A stretch of 64,000 bases of DNA. Origin: Herminiimonas sp. (GTDB lineage: Bacteria > Pseudomonadota > Gammaproteobacteria > Burkholderiales > Burkholderiaceae_D). Every line of letters starts with the position of its first letter. The first letter of the stretch is position 1. Where the stretch lies: assembly GCA_027310305.1 (NCBI GenBank), contig DAIDBD010000074.1:1-64000 (forward strand), written 5' to 3'. Below, in pieces: positions 1 through 8,565 of the stretch. The translations under genes were made by a program, and so were the position numbers. A model generated the notes under the pieces. That model was given only the letters and a program-made list of their open reading frames with translations. It was not told the DNA's origin and made no database searches.

Positions 1-1668
1 CCTGAATTTTGCATAAAAAGGGCAAGAATGCCGTAAGTGATTGATAAAATGTGAGTTATCCCTAAAACACATTCGTCCACACGAACACACCTTGCCCGAC
101 ATGAATTCTACCCCAGAGCAGCTCCGTTTCGCGTCGATTCCAGCGCATAGCGTCCGTGCCGATTTTGCCGGCGGCGGCTTGTCGTCCGATCTCGGTCCGG
201 TTTTGCTGCGCGGCGTCGATCTGCAGATTGGCTTGACCAGGCGCATTGCCGCAGGTTGTCTGACCGCCGCCATCAAAGTTACGTCGACCATTCGTACCAC
301 GATCTCTTGACGCAGCGGATTTACCAGATTGCCTGCGGCTACGAAGACGGCAACGACTCCAACAGCCTGCGCCACGACCCGATGTTCAAGCTGGGCGCGG
401 CCCGTCTTCCATTCGACGATGACACCGCGCTGGCGTCGGGGGCGACGATGTCACGCTTCGAGCACGCGGCCAGCCGGCAGGACATCTATCGTGTCAGCAA
501 GGCCCTCGTCGAGCAGTTCATTGCCAGCTTTGCCAGTGCGCCAAAGAGTTTGACTCTCGATCTGGATCACGCCGAGGACTCGGTCTACGGTCAGCAGCCA
601 CTGGCGTTCTATAATCACCACTATGGCGCCACCTGCTATCTGCCGCTGATGATCTTCGATGGCCAGTCCGGCGCACTGGTCGCGGCCGTGCTGCGGCCCG
701 GCAAGCGGCCGTTTGGCGATGAGAATGCGATGATCATGCGGCGCGTTCTGAAACTGATTCGCCGCCATTTCCCCGACACCCGCATTCTCGTGCGCGGCGA
801 CGGACACTTCAGCGGCCCCGAATTGATGGGGCTGATCGACAGCATGCCCAACGTCGACTTCATCTTCGGCTTCTCCTGCAACGTCAAGCTGCTGGCGATG
901 GCCGAGCCCACGAGGCTGCGCGCCATCGATCTGTGGGTCGCGGCGCAAACGCAGGACGACGTACCGAACGCGGTGCGCCTGTTCGATGAATTTGCCTACC
1001 AGGCGCGCTCATGGCCGAAAGCCTGGCGCGTGCTGTTGAAGGCCGAGGTCATGGCGCTTGGCGAAAACACCCGTTTCATCGTGACATCGCTACCCGGACT
1101 TGACGCCGGCACGTTGTACGAAGAAATTTACTGTGCTCGCGGCCAGGCCGAAAACTATATCAAGCATCTCAAGCACGATCTGGCGTCCGACCGCACGTCC
1201 TGCACCAGCTTTCTCGCCAACTGCATGCGCTTGCTGTTGCATGCCGCTGCCTATGTCTTGCACCAGCAACTACGCACCGAGGCGCTACAACATACCGCGC
1301 TGTCGCAGGCGCAGCCATCGACAGTCATTGCCAGGTTGTTCAAGATCGCCGTGAGAGTCCGGCAGTGCAAGAACAGGATCGTTCTGCATCTGCCCAGCGC
1401 GTGCCCGGTAAAACATCTACTGCAAACATTGACCGAACGGCTGTACCTGCCGACCCCGGCAAGGATCCTCAACTCGTCCTGACCCGGTCACGTCCGGTCT
1501 GCCGCGAATCGACCACACACCGCTAACCTTCAACCTTCATGCCGCTTCATTTGATGCCCTCTTCGATGGGGGCAAGGGGAGACTTCGCCCGACACATGGC
1601 GATCGCAGTCGATACCGGCCTGCTGCCGGCAAACCTGCGCTGTGTTGGCAGTTTATGAAACATTCAGG
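1..1668 (+). mobile_element. IS1380-family insertion sequence
   Basis: The first 17 bases (cctgaattttgcataaa) are matched, inverted, by bases 1652-1668 at 15 of 17 positions. Between them lies a single IS1380-type transposase reading frame. The 1668-base span agrees with the roughly 1.7 kb usual for the family. The right end stops four bases (ctag) before the first CRISPR repeat. Because the left end coincides with the window start, the left target duplication cannot be seen. The 3' non-coding part (1483-1651) holds nothing else recognisable. Confidence 0.8.
101..1482 (+). pseudogene. IS1380-family transposase, frameshifted
   Basis: This is a DDE transposase that would move the surrounding element. 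The N-terminal part (ATG at 101, FASIPAHSVRADF...) is in one frame and the rest (LSDRRHQSYVDH..., to the stop at 1480-1482) is in another. The switch falls at about 252-260. Restoring one T in 'ggttgtctgac' gives an uninterrupted AAGLSDRRHQ, so a single-base deletion is the simplest explanation. The DDE-type features are otherwise present: LDLDHAEDS, LVRGDGHFSG and the C-terminal RGQAENYIKHLK block. No programmed frameshift is known to me for IS1380, so this copy is probably inactive unless complemented. Confidence 0.8.
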
Positions 1669-1672
1669 CTAG

Positions 1673-2050
1673 GTATCGCCCGACCAATGTGTCGGGCGTG
1701 GATTGAAACAATTTAACTCCCCTTTAATCATGTTGCTGCCAAAGTATCGCCCGACCAATGTGTCGGGCGTGGATTGAAACTTGATATTGACTTCCCAGAC
1801 AAGGACTGGTGCTGTATCGCCCGACCAATGTGTCGGGCGTGGATTGAAACTATGGTCGCGTCAAACGTGCCGCGCGCCTTGGCGGTATCGCCCGACCAAT
1901 GTGTCGGGCGTGGATTGAAACAATAAAGGCGCAACGGCACGCCGAATGCCGCAGGGGGTATCGCCCGACCAATGTGTCGGGCGTGGATTGAAACTTATCG
2001 GACAAGACGGCCGCAAAAGATGCAGCGCGTATCGCCCGACCAATGTGTCG
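1673..2050 (+). CRISPR. CRISPR array, five full repeats plus one degenerate repeat, five spacers
   Basis: A 37-base repeat begins at 1673, 1744, 1814, 1885 and 1958 with no differences that I can see. A sixth copy at 2029 matches only its first 22 bases. The repeat starts GTATCGCCCGACC and ends GTGGATTGAAAC, and contains a perfect 8-bp stem, CGCCCGAC/GTCGGGCG. Spacers are 34, 33, 34, 36 and 34 bases. The ATTGAAAC 3' end and the decayed final repeat both place the leader on the left, where the IS element now sits. The 3' end resembles type I-C and some type III repeats, but the type cannot be fixed without cas genes, and none are in the window. Confidence 0.97.
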
Positions 2051-2093
2051 CAACAAAACAATCGATTGCTGCGGGCATGTTACCGCCGGCCTG

Positions 2094-3608
2094 CTATTTG
2101 CTCGCTAATTGGGAACGGTTGATCAGGAACGTCGTCAACAGCGGAACCGGTCGGCCGGTAGCGCCTTTCGCCGTGCCGCTCTTCCACGCTGTGCCTGCGA
2201 TATCGAGATGCGCCCACGTGTATTTTTTCGTGAAGCGTTCCAGGAAACAGGCGGCGGTGATGCTGCCTGCCGGCGGGCCGCCGATGTTGGCGATATCGGC
2301 GAAATTGGATTTGAGCTGTTCCTGATAACTGTCTTCGATCGGCATGCGCCAGGCGGTATCGTTCGCCGTCTTCCCGGCGGCGAGCAACTGGTCGGCGAGC
2401 GCATCGTGCGCATCGTCATGGCGCGTGAACAGGCCGGAATTGTGGTGTCCCAGCGCGGTGATGCAGGCGCCGGTGAGCGTTGCGATATCCACTACCGCAG
2501 CCGGCTTGAAGCGCTCGACATAGGTCAGCGCATCGCACAAGATCAGGCGGCCTTCGGCGTCGGTATTGAGCACTTCAATCGTCTGGCCGGACATCGACGT
2601 GACGATATCGCCAGGCTTGGTGGCGCGGCCCGACGGCATGTTTTCGCAGGTCGGGATCACGCCGATCACATTGAGCTTCAGCTTCATCTCGGCAATCGCG
2701 CGGAATGTGCCCAGCACCGAAGCGGCGCCGCACATGTCGTATTTCATCTCGTCCATTCCCGCACCCGGCTTCAATGAAATGCCGCCGGAATCGAACGTGA
2801 TCCCTTTGCCGACCAGAACCACGGGCGCGTCTTTCGCTTTGCCGCCCATGTGCTTCAGCACGATGAATTTCGGCGGTTCGTCGCTGCCGTTGGTGACCGA
2901 TAGAAAGCTGCCCATCTTGAGCGCCTGCAACTGTTTGCGGTCCAGAATCTCCACGCCCAGTTCAAATTCCTTTGCAAGTTTTTTGGCGGTATTGGCCAGG
3001 TAGGTCGGCGTGCAAACGTTAGGGGGAAGGTTGCCGAGATTTTTGGTCAGGTCGATGCCGTTGGCCAGCGCCGCGCTTTGCGCCGCTGCGATTCTGGCTG
3101 CGCTGGCAGCAGCGGCCGGAACCGCGAAAGCCACTTTTCTGACGCCGGTTGGTGCCGGTTCCTTTTTGCTTTTCATGTCATCGAAGCGGTACAGATTCTC
3201 GCGCGCGGCGAGCACTGTGCTGCGAATTGCCCACGAAAGGTCGCGTTCCTTGACATCGTCGAACGGAAGAGCGACGACGGCATCGTTGGCGCCAAGCGAT
3301 GAAAACATGCGTGCGATGGCTTGCACCGCCGATGAAAAATCCTTGCCCGCGATGGACTCTTCCTTGCCGAGACCGACCAGCAGAATGCGTTCAGCCGCAA
3401 TGCCCTGAATTCCGCGCATCAGCAGCGTGCTGCCGGGCTTCCCGGAAATATCGCCGGATTTCATCGCAGCGGTGATGTCGCCTTTGCAATCCAGCGCCTG
3501 CGCAGCCTGCGACAGCTTCCTGTTTTCGAAAACCCCTACGGCAATGCAGCCGGTTTTCAACTGGGCGATTGTAGTTTTTGCATCGAATGTTTTTATGCTA
3601 AAGTCCAT
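2094..3608 (-). CDS. pepA: Leucyl aminopeptidase (M17 family)
   Basis: This is a cytosolic, hexameric, two-metal aminopeptidase that removes N-terminal residues (preferably Leu) from peptides. The 504-residue length is normal for PepA. The C-terminal catalytic half shows the metal-binding [11 protein letters not shown] segment and the family signature NTDAEGRL. The ATG at 3608 was chosen over one eight codons upstream because AAAGGAG lies at the right distance before it and the protein then starts MDFSIKTF. The gene diverges from lptF, a pairing common in beta- and gammaproteobacteria. In E. coli PepA also acts as a DNA-binding protein; nothing here tests that role. Confidence 0.96.
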   Translation of the reverse strand: MDFSIKTFDAKTTIAQLKTGCIAVGVFENRKLSQAAQALDCKGDITAAMKSGDISGKPGSTLLMRGIQGIAAERILLVGLGKEESIAGKDFSSAVQAIARMFSSLGANDAVVALPFDDVKERDLSWAIRSTVLAARENLYRFDDMKSKKEPAPTGVRKVAFAVPAAAASAARIAAAQSAALANGIDLTKNLGNLPPNVCTPTYLANTAKKLAKEFELGVEILDRKQLQALKMGSFLSVTNGSDEPPKFIVLKHMGGKAKDAPVVLVGKGITFDSGGISLKPGAGMDEMKYDMCGAASVLGTFRAIAEMKLKLNVIGVIPTCENMPSGRATKPGDIVTSMSGQTIEVLNTDAEGRLILCDALTYVERFKPAAVVDIATLTGACITALGHHNSGLFTRHDDAHDALADQLLAAGKTANDTAWRMPIEDSYQEQLKSNFADIANIGGPPAGSITAACFLERFTKKYTWAHLDIAGTAWKSGTAKGATGRPVPLLTTFLINRSQLASK

Positions 3609-3637
3609 GATTGCTCCTTTTAATCCGCACAATTATA

Positions 3638-3771
3638 GAGCCTATCTCAATATGGATCGCGAGATGCGTTCAGCTGAAACGTGATGGATGCAAGGCGCAT
3701 CGGGAGTGAATGGTTTTTCCTTCTACGACGAGTGCAACGCCGCACTCGCGATCCATATTGAAATAGGTTCT
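3638..3771. repeat. MITE-like palindromic element between pepA and lptF
   Basis: Bases 3638-3663 (starting GAGCCTATCTCAATATGG) are repeated inverted at 3745-3770 with only two mismatches, and one further base pairs outside. The 81-base interior is non-coding and has its own hairpin: CGAGTGC/GCACTCG at 3729-3748. Terminal inverted repeats with no open frame between them fit a miniature inverted-repeat element. The end sequence resembles IS5-type termini, but no target duplication is evident. The right end stops seven bases before the lptF start codon. Confidence 0.6.
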
Positions 3772-3778
3772 TCTTCGA

Positions 3779-4909
3779 ATGATTTTTCAGCGCGCGCTCC
3801 GACGCGAATTGATCAGCACCGCCGGCGCCGTTTTCACTACGCTTTTTACGATTACCATTACCGTGATGCTGATCCGCATCCTGGGCCAGGCCGCAGGCGG
3901 CAGGGCCGATCCTCAGGACGTGGTTGCGCTGATCGGCTTCGCCGCGCTGAACTATCTTCCCATCATCCTGATTTTGACCGGTTTCATTTCGGTGTTGCTG
4001 GTCGTGACGCGCAGCTATCAGGATTCGGAAATGATCGTCTGGTTCGCGTCGGGATTAAGCCTGTTGAAATGGGTCAGGCCGGTATTGTCGTTCGGTTTGC
4101 CGATCGTGGTGCTGACCGGATTATTGAGCTTCCTCGCGACGCCATGGGCCAATCGGCAGAGCGCGCAATTCAACGAACGCTTTGAAAAACGGGAAGACGT
4201 ATCGAAAGCCTCTCCCGGCAGATTTCAGGAGTCCGCCTCCACCGATAGAGTCTTTTTTGTAGAAGGGATTTCCGGAGATGCAACCAAGGTAAAAAATGTT
4301 TTCGTCAATTCATCGCAAAACGGCCGGACCACCGTGGTGGTAGCGAAAGAAGGCACGATCGAGCTGGACAAACGGGGCAACAAGTTCCTGGTGCTGGAAA
4401 GCGGCCGCCGCTACGACGGTTCGCCGGACAAGCCGGATTTTCGGCTGATGGAATTCGAACGTTACGGCGTGCTGATCTCGCGGCAGTCGCAGGCGCTGGT
4501 CGGCGACAAGTCGGCCCGTTCATTATCGACCGGCGCTTTGCTTGCCGATAGAAACGATTTCAACATGGGCGAGTTGCTGTGGCGGGTTGCGTTGCCGCTG
4601 ATGAGCCTGATCCTGATGCTGCTGGCCATTCCGCTCAGCTTCGTCAATCCGCGCGGCGGACGGTCGGCCAACCTGCTGATTGCGCTGTTCCTGTTTGTGG
4701 TCTACAGCAACATGGTCAGCGTTTTCCAGGCGGCTGTCGTGCAGAAAAAACTGCCGCTGCTGCTGGCCTGGTGGCCGGTTCATGTCGCCGCGCTGGCGGT
4801 GGTTGCGATGCTGTTCTTGTGGCGGTTGAAAATGAACAGCCGCTATCATCCGCTTATTCTATGGGCCTCGATCAAGCGGCCTCGTCAAACCGGGCGGGCT
4901 TCCCGATGA
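3779..4909 (+). CDS. lptF: LPS export permease LptF
   Basis: Inner-membrane subunit of the LptB2FG ABC transporter, which extracts lipopolysaccharide from the inner membrane and passes it to LptC/LptA. The 376 residues follow the YjgP/YjgQ pattern: membrane helices in roughly the first 120 residues, a periplasmic beta-jellyroll domain (about 120-260), then more helices. It begins MIFQRALRRELI, typical of LptF. Its stop overlaps the lptG start (ATGA), so the two are translationally coupled. The start codon is preceded by no clear Shine-Dalgarno sequence; the right arm of the palindromic element occupies that position. Confidence 0.94.
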   Translation: MIFQRALRRELISTAGAVFTTLFTITITVMLIRILGQAAGGRADPQDVVALIGFAALNYLPIILILTGFISVLLVVTRSYQDSEMIVWFASGLSLLKWVRPVLSFGLPIVVLTGLLSFLATPWANRQSAQFNERFEKREDVSKASPGRFQESASTDRVFFVEGISGDATKVKNVFVNSSQNGRTTVVVAKEGTIELDKRGNKFLVLESGRRYDGSPDKPDFRLMEFERYGVLISRQSQALVGDKSARSLSTGALLADRNDFNMGELLWRVALPLMSLILMLLAIPLSFVNPRGGRSANLLIALFLFVVYSNMVSVFQAAVVQKKLPLLLAWWPVHVAALAVVAMLFLWRLKMNSRYHPLILWASIKRPRQTGRASR

Positions 4910-6054
4910 AGGTTTTGCAAAGATACCTGGCGGCAGAGATCATTCGAGCGGTATCGTTCGTGCTACTTGCATTCCTCGCGCTGTTCGCCTTTTTCGATTT
5001 GATGAATGAGTTGCAGGCGGTCGGACGCGGCGGTTACCGGCTTGAGCATGCCTTCCTGTACGTCTTGATGGGACTGCCCGGTTATACCTATGAATTGATG
5101 CCGATCGCCGCATTGATCGGCACGATCTACGTACTGGCGCAGCTCGCATCGCGATCGGAATTCACGATCATGCGCGTCTCCAGCATGTCGACCCTGATGG
5201 CGGCCGGCATGCTCGCAAAGATCGGCGTGGTATTTGCGATCATTACATTCCTGTTCGGTGAACTGATTTCGCCGAAAGCCAGCGAACTGGCTGAAAAACT
5301 GAAATTACGCGTACAGGGTGCGTCGATTTCGCAGGAATTCCGTTCCGGCTTGTGGGCCAAGGATGTCATTCGGAAAAATGGCGCTACTGGTGAAGCGATC
5401 GGTTCGCGCTTTCTGAATGCCAGGGAAATGCGTCCGGACGGCCAGTTGCAAGGCGTGAAAATTTATGAGTTCGATCCCAATTTTCACATGACTGCGATTG
5501 TCACGGCATCCCGCGCCAGCTATGGCGGCGCGAATACATGGCGGCTCGAACAGGTCACCGAAACCCGTTTCTCCACCAGCGCCTCCGCGCAGACCGGCTC
5601 CATCCCGGATCTTACGACCGCCGTTTCAACGAACAGCATGGCGACCCGGACTCTGGTATCCGAGATCACGCCTGATATCCTGGCGGTGCTGTTCGCCGAT
5701 CCGGACCGGATGTCGGCATACGATCTGTCGGCCTATACGAAGCATCTGCAAGAAAACCAGCAGCGTACCGAACGGTACGAAATTGCATTCTGGAAAAAAG
5801 TGATTTATCCGTTCGCCGTATTTGTGATGATGGCGCTTGCATTGCCTTTTGCCTATCTGCATACGCGTGCGGGCGGCGTCAGCCTGAAGATTTTCAGCGG
5901 CATCATGATCGGCGTCGGTTTTCAGTTGTCGAACAGCCTTTTTTCGCATCTCGGATTATTGAACACCTGGCCGGCGCTGATGACGGCGATAACGCCGAGC
6001 ATACTGTTTCTGATGGTGGCGATTGCGGCATTATGGTGGGTGGAAAGACATTAA
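4906..6054 (+). CDS. lptG: LPS export permease LptG
   Basis: Partner permease of LptF in the LPS transport ATPase; the two form the lateral gate through which LPS leaves the membrane. The ATG at 4906 overlaps the lptF stop and gives a 382-residue protein beginning MKVLQRYLAAEIIRAV. It has the expected layout of N-terminal helices, a periplasmic domain (about 130-260) and C-terminal helices. An open frame continues upstream of this start but only overlaps lptF out of frame. The ATPase gene lptB is not in the window. Confidence 0.94.
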   Translation: MKVLQRYLAAEIIRAVSFVLLAFLALFAFFDLMNELQAVGRGGYRLEHAFLYVLMGLPGYTYELMPIAALIGTIYVLAQLASRSEFTIMRVSSMSTLMAAGMLAKIGVVFAIITFLFGELISPKASELAEKLKLRVQGASISQEFRSGLWAKDVIRKNGATGEAIGSRFLNAREMRPDGQLQGVKIYEFDPNFHMTAIVTASRASYGGANTWRLEQVTETRFSTSASAQTGSIPDLTTAVSTNSMATRTLVSEITPDILAVLFADPDRMSAYDLSAYTKHLQENQQRTERYEIAFWKKVIYPFAVFVMMALALPFAYLHTRAGGVSLKIFSGIMIGVGFQLSNSLFSHLGLLNTWPALMTAITPSILFLMVAIAALWWVERH

Positions 6055-6059
6055 TCGAT

Positions 6060-6437
6060 ATGAAACGACAAGCTTTGATTCTGTTTGCGCACGGTGCCCG
6101 CGATCCCAGGTGGGCTGCTCCGTTTGAGCGGCTGCAACAACTGGCGCAGGCGCAATTGCCGGATGCGGTGGTATCGCTCGCCTTTCTGGAATTGATGACG
6201 CCGCGTTTGCTCGATCTGATTCCCCAATTGGTGCAGATGGGATGCGACAGCGTGACGGTCGTACCCGTGTTTCTCGGGCAGGGCGGTCATGTGCTGCGGG
6301 ATTTGCCGGTGATGATTGAAAAATTGAAAACCGATTACCCGCAGTTGACGCTGAATGTGGCGAACGCAGCCGGGGAAGATCCGGCGGTATTGAACGCGAT
6401 AGCCAGATACTGTATCGGAAGCATGCCGAAATCTTGA
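6060..6437 (+). CDS. CbiX-type sirohydrochlorin chelatase, short form
   Basis: At 125 residues this is a short, single-domain class II chelatase of the CbiX/SirB family, which inserts Co2+ or Fe2+ into sirohydrochlorin. The start MKRQALILFAHGARDP carries the family's metal-binding histidine (FAHGARD). It begins six bases after the lptG stop and converges on cobA, whose product starts the route to sirohydrochlorin. An iron chelatase role for siroheme would fit the adjacent sulfite reductase operon. A cobalt role would fit the cobalamin genes 20 kb away. The sequence alone does not decide between them. Confidence 0.82.
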   Translation: MKRQALILFAHGARDPRWAAPFERLQQLAQAQLPDAVVSLAFLELMTPRLLDLIPQLVQMGCDSVTVVPVFLGQGGHVLRDLPVMIEKLKTDYPQLTLNVANAAGEDPAVLNAIARYCIGSMPKS

Positions 6438-6438
6438 G

Positions 6439-7221
6439 TTAACCGTTATTGTTTTGAGCGTCGGGGCATGCTGTTTCAATCCGTCGCGAAGCCAGCGCCT
6501 CGCCGATCATCACCAGCACCGGCCCGCTGCACTGCGACAAGCCCGATTCCAGTTCACTCAATCCCAGACGCAGCACGCGCTGATCGGCGCGGCTGCAGTT
6601 TTCCACCACCACCACCGGCGTGTCGGGCGAACGGCCTTGCGCCAGCAAGCTGCGCGCGGTCTTGATCGCTTCTTTTCCGCCCATGTATTGCACCAGCGTG
6701 TCGCAATCGGGCAGCGTCAGCTGATCCGGGTGATTGGGTGCGGTGCTCGACGTGAAAAAAGCGACGCTGCGCGCAATGCCGCGCTTGGTCAACGGTTGTT
6801 TGGTGGACGCTGCCGCAGCAAGTGCGGCAGTAATGCCGGGCACGATTTCAACCTCGATGCCTGCCGCTTCGAGCGCGCGCAATTCTTCATCGGCGCGTCC
6901 GAACAGCATCGGGTCGCCGCCTTTGAGCCGTACCACCAGCGCATATTTTCTTGCGCAATCGACAAGCTGCTGGTTGATCAGCGTTTGCGCGGTCGAACGC
7001 TGGCCGGAGCGCTTGCCGACGGAAATTTTGATGGCTTGCGGACACAGTTGCAGCATTTCTTCGATCACCAGCGCATCATGCAGCACGACTTCGGCTCGTT
7101 CCAGGATCCGCGCGCCGCGCACGGTAATCAGATCGGCGGCGCCCGGTCCGGCACCGATCAGATAGACCTTGCCAAAACCGATTTTTTTTTGCCCGGCATG
7201 TGACGATGTCATGCAGCTCAT
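6439..7221 (-). CDS. cobA: Uroporphyrinogen-III C-methyltransferase
   Basis: Methylates uroporphyrinogen III twice with S-adenosylmethionine to give precorrin-2, the branch point to siroheme and cobalamin. The 260-residue protein has the SAM-dependent tetrapyrrole methylase core: VYLIGAGPGAADL near residue 20, VVRLKGGDPMLFGR near 100 and the YMGGKE motif. It is the stand-alone form, equivalent to the C-terminal domain of CysG. It is the last gene of the cys operon, nine bases after cysN. Siroheme is the cofactor of the CysI sulfite reductase in the same operon. The precorrin-2 dehydrogenase needed between this enzyme and the chelatase is not seen in the window. Confidence 0.93.
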   Translation of the reverse strand: MSCMTSSHAGQKKIGFGKVYLIGAGPGAADLITVRGARILERAEVVLHDALVIEEMLQLCPQAIKISVGKRSGQRSTAQTLINQQLVDCARKYALVVRLKGGDPMLFGRADEELRALEAAGIEVEIVPGITAALAAAASTKQPLTKRGIARSVAFFTSSTAPNHPDQLTLPDCDTLVQYMGGKEAIKTARSLLAQGRSPDTPVVVVENCSRADQRVLRLGLSELESGLSQCSGPVLVMIGEALASRRIETACPDAQNNNG

Positions 7222-7230
7222 CGATCCGGC

Positions 7231-8565
7231 TCAGACGAGCCGGATCATTCCCGCAGCGACTGTCTGGTGCGTCACTTCGTCGATCAGGATGAACGAACCG
7301 GTCGAACGAATGGCGTCGTAAGCATCGGCGGCGAGCGGCTGCTGCACGGTGAGCGTGATACGGGCAATGCCGTTCAGATTCAACGCATCGGCCGGGCGTT
7401 TTTCCTGCGTATTGATATCGAGCAGCGTATCGATCCTGGTGACGCGCGCGGCAACCTGTCTGGTGGTGTGCTTCAGCCAGTATTTGCGGTGCATGTCGAG
7501 CGGTTCTTCCGATAGCCAGCAGACATCGGCGGAAACCGTCTTGAGCAAGGTAGCGGGGCGCTCGGTGGCAGCCAGCATGTCGCCTCGGGAAATGTCGAGA
7601 TATTCATTCAGCAGCAGCGTCACCGATTGGCCGACGGCCGCCGATTCAAGCGAGCCGTCGAGCGTCACGATGTCCTTGACGGTTGCGGTCTGGCCGCCCG
7701 GCTGCACCACGAGCTTGTCGCCCTTGTGCACCTTGCCGGCTTCGATGCGGCCCATGTAGCCGCGAAAATCATCGGCTTGATGACCTTGATGGCGAGCGAC
7801 AAGTTGCACCGGAAAGCGGAACGGTTCGTCGTGCGATTCATCATAGACGGACAGCGATTCCAGCAGTTCGATCAAGGTCGGCCCCCGATACCACGGCATC
7901 CTGGCGCTTTGCGTGACCACGTTGTCGCCGGTCAGGGCGGACAGTGGAATCGGACGGATATCTTTCAGGCCAAGCCGTTGCGCGAACTGCCGATAGGCGC
8001 CGACGATGCGGTCGTACACTACCTGATCGTAGCCAACCAGATCCATCTTGTTGACCGCAACCACCACGTGTTCGATTTGCAAGAGATGCGCAATCGTCGA
8101 ATGGCGCTTGGTCTGGATCAGCAATTCGACGCTGCCGTCGTCGTTCAGTTTCACCTTGGACACATCGATCAGAATGATCACCGCATCGGCGGTCGATGCA
8201 CCCGTCACCATGTTGCGCGTGTACTGTTCGTGGCCCGGCGTGTCCGCGATGATGAACTTGCGCTTCGGCGTCGCGAAATAGCGGTAGGCGACATCGATCG
8301 TGATGCCTTGCTCGCGCTCGGCTTCCAGGCCATCCGTCAGCAGCGACAGGTCGATCGCATCGCCGACGGTGCGCTTGTGCTTGGCGCGCGACATCGCATC
8401 CAACTGGTCGGCGAAGATGCCTTTGCTGTCGAACAGCAGGCGGCCGATCAGCGTGCTTTTGCCGTCATCGACCGAACCGGCGGTAATGAAGCGCAGCAAG
8501 CCGCGTTCTGCCGATTGCGGCGCGGCGGCCGGGGCCAGGTTTTTTTCTGCAACTACGGCGTTCAT
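7231..8565 (-). CDS. cysN: Sulfate adenylyltransferase subunit 1 (GTPase)
   Basis: GTP-binding subunit of ATP sulfurylase; GTP hydrolysis drives adenylylation of sulfate to APS by CysD. The 444-residue protein is EF-Tu-like, with P-loop GSVDDGKSTLIGRLL near residue 31, DTPGHEQYTRNM, and NKMD. It ends without a CysC kinase domain, so it is the simple CysN form. Its start shares one base with the cysD stop (TGATG), which implies coupled translation of the two subunits. Confidence 0.96.
   Translation of the reverse strand: MNAVVAEKNLAPAAAPQSAERGLLRFITAGSVDDGKSTLIGRLLFDSKGIFADQLDAMSRAKHKRTVGDAIDLSLLTDGLEAEREQGITIDVAYRYFATPKRKFIIADTPGHEQYTRNMVTGASTADAVIILIDVSKVKLNDDGSVELLIQTKRHSTIAHLLQIEHVVVAVNKMDLVGYDQVVYDRIVGAYRQFAQRLGLKDIRPIPLSALTGDNVVTQSARMPWYRGPTLIELLESLSVYDESHDEPFRFPVQLVARHQGHQADDFRGYMGRIEAGKVHKGDKLVVQPGGQTATVKDIVTLDGSLESAAVGQSVTLLLNEYLDISRGDMLAATERPATLLKTVSADVCWLSEEPLDMHRKYWLKHTTRQVAARVTRIDTLLDINTQEKRPADALNLNGIARITLTVQQPLAADAYDAIRSTGSFILIDEVTHQTVAAGMIRLV

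Noticed and set aside
1728-2061. Several minus-strand frames of 66-70 codons with repeated RPTHWSGD-type peptides
   Set aside because: They are translations of the CRISPR repeats and not genes.
1972-2325. A plus-strand frame running from the array into pepA
   Set aside because: It starts inside a CRISPR repeat and runs antisense into pepA.
6060-7221. cbiX and cobA as part of the cobalamin operon
   Set aside because: They lie about 20 kb away. cobA is the last gene of the cys operon, where siroheme for CysI is the nearer need.
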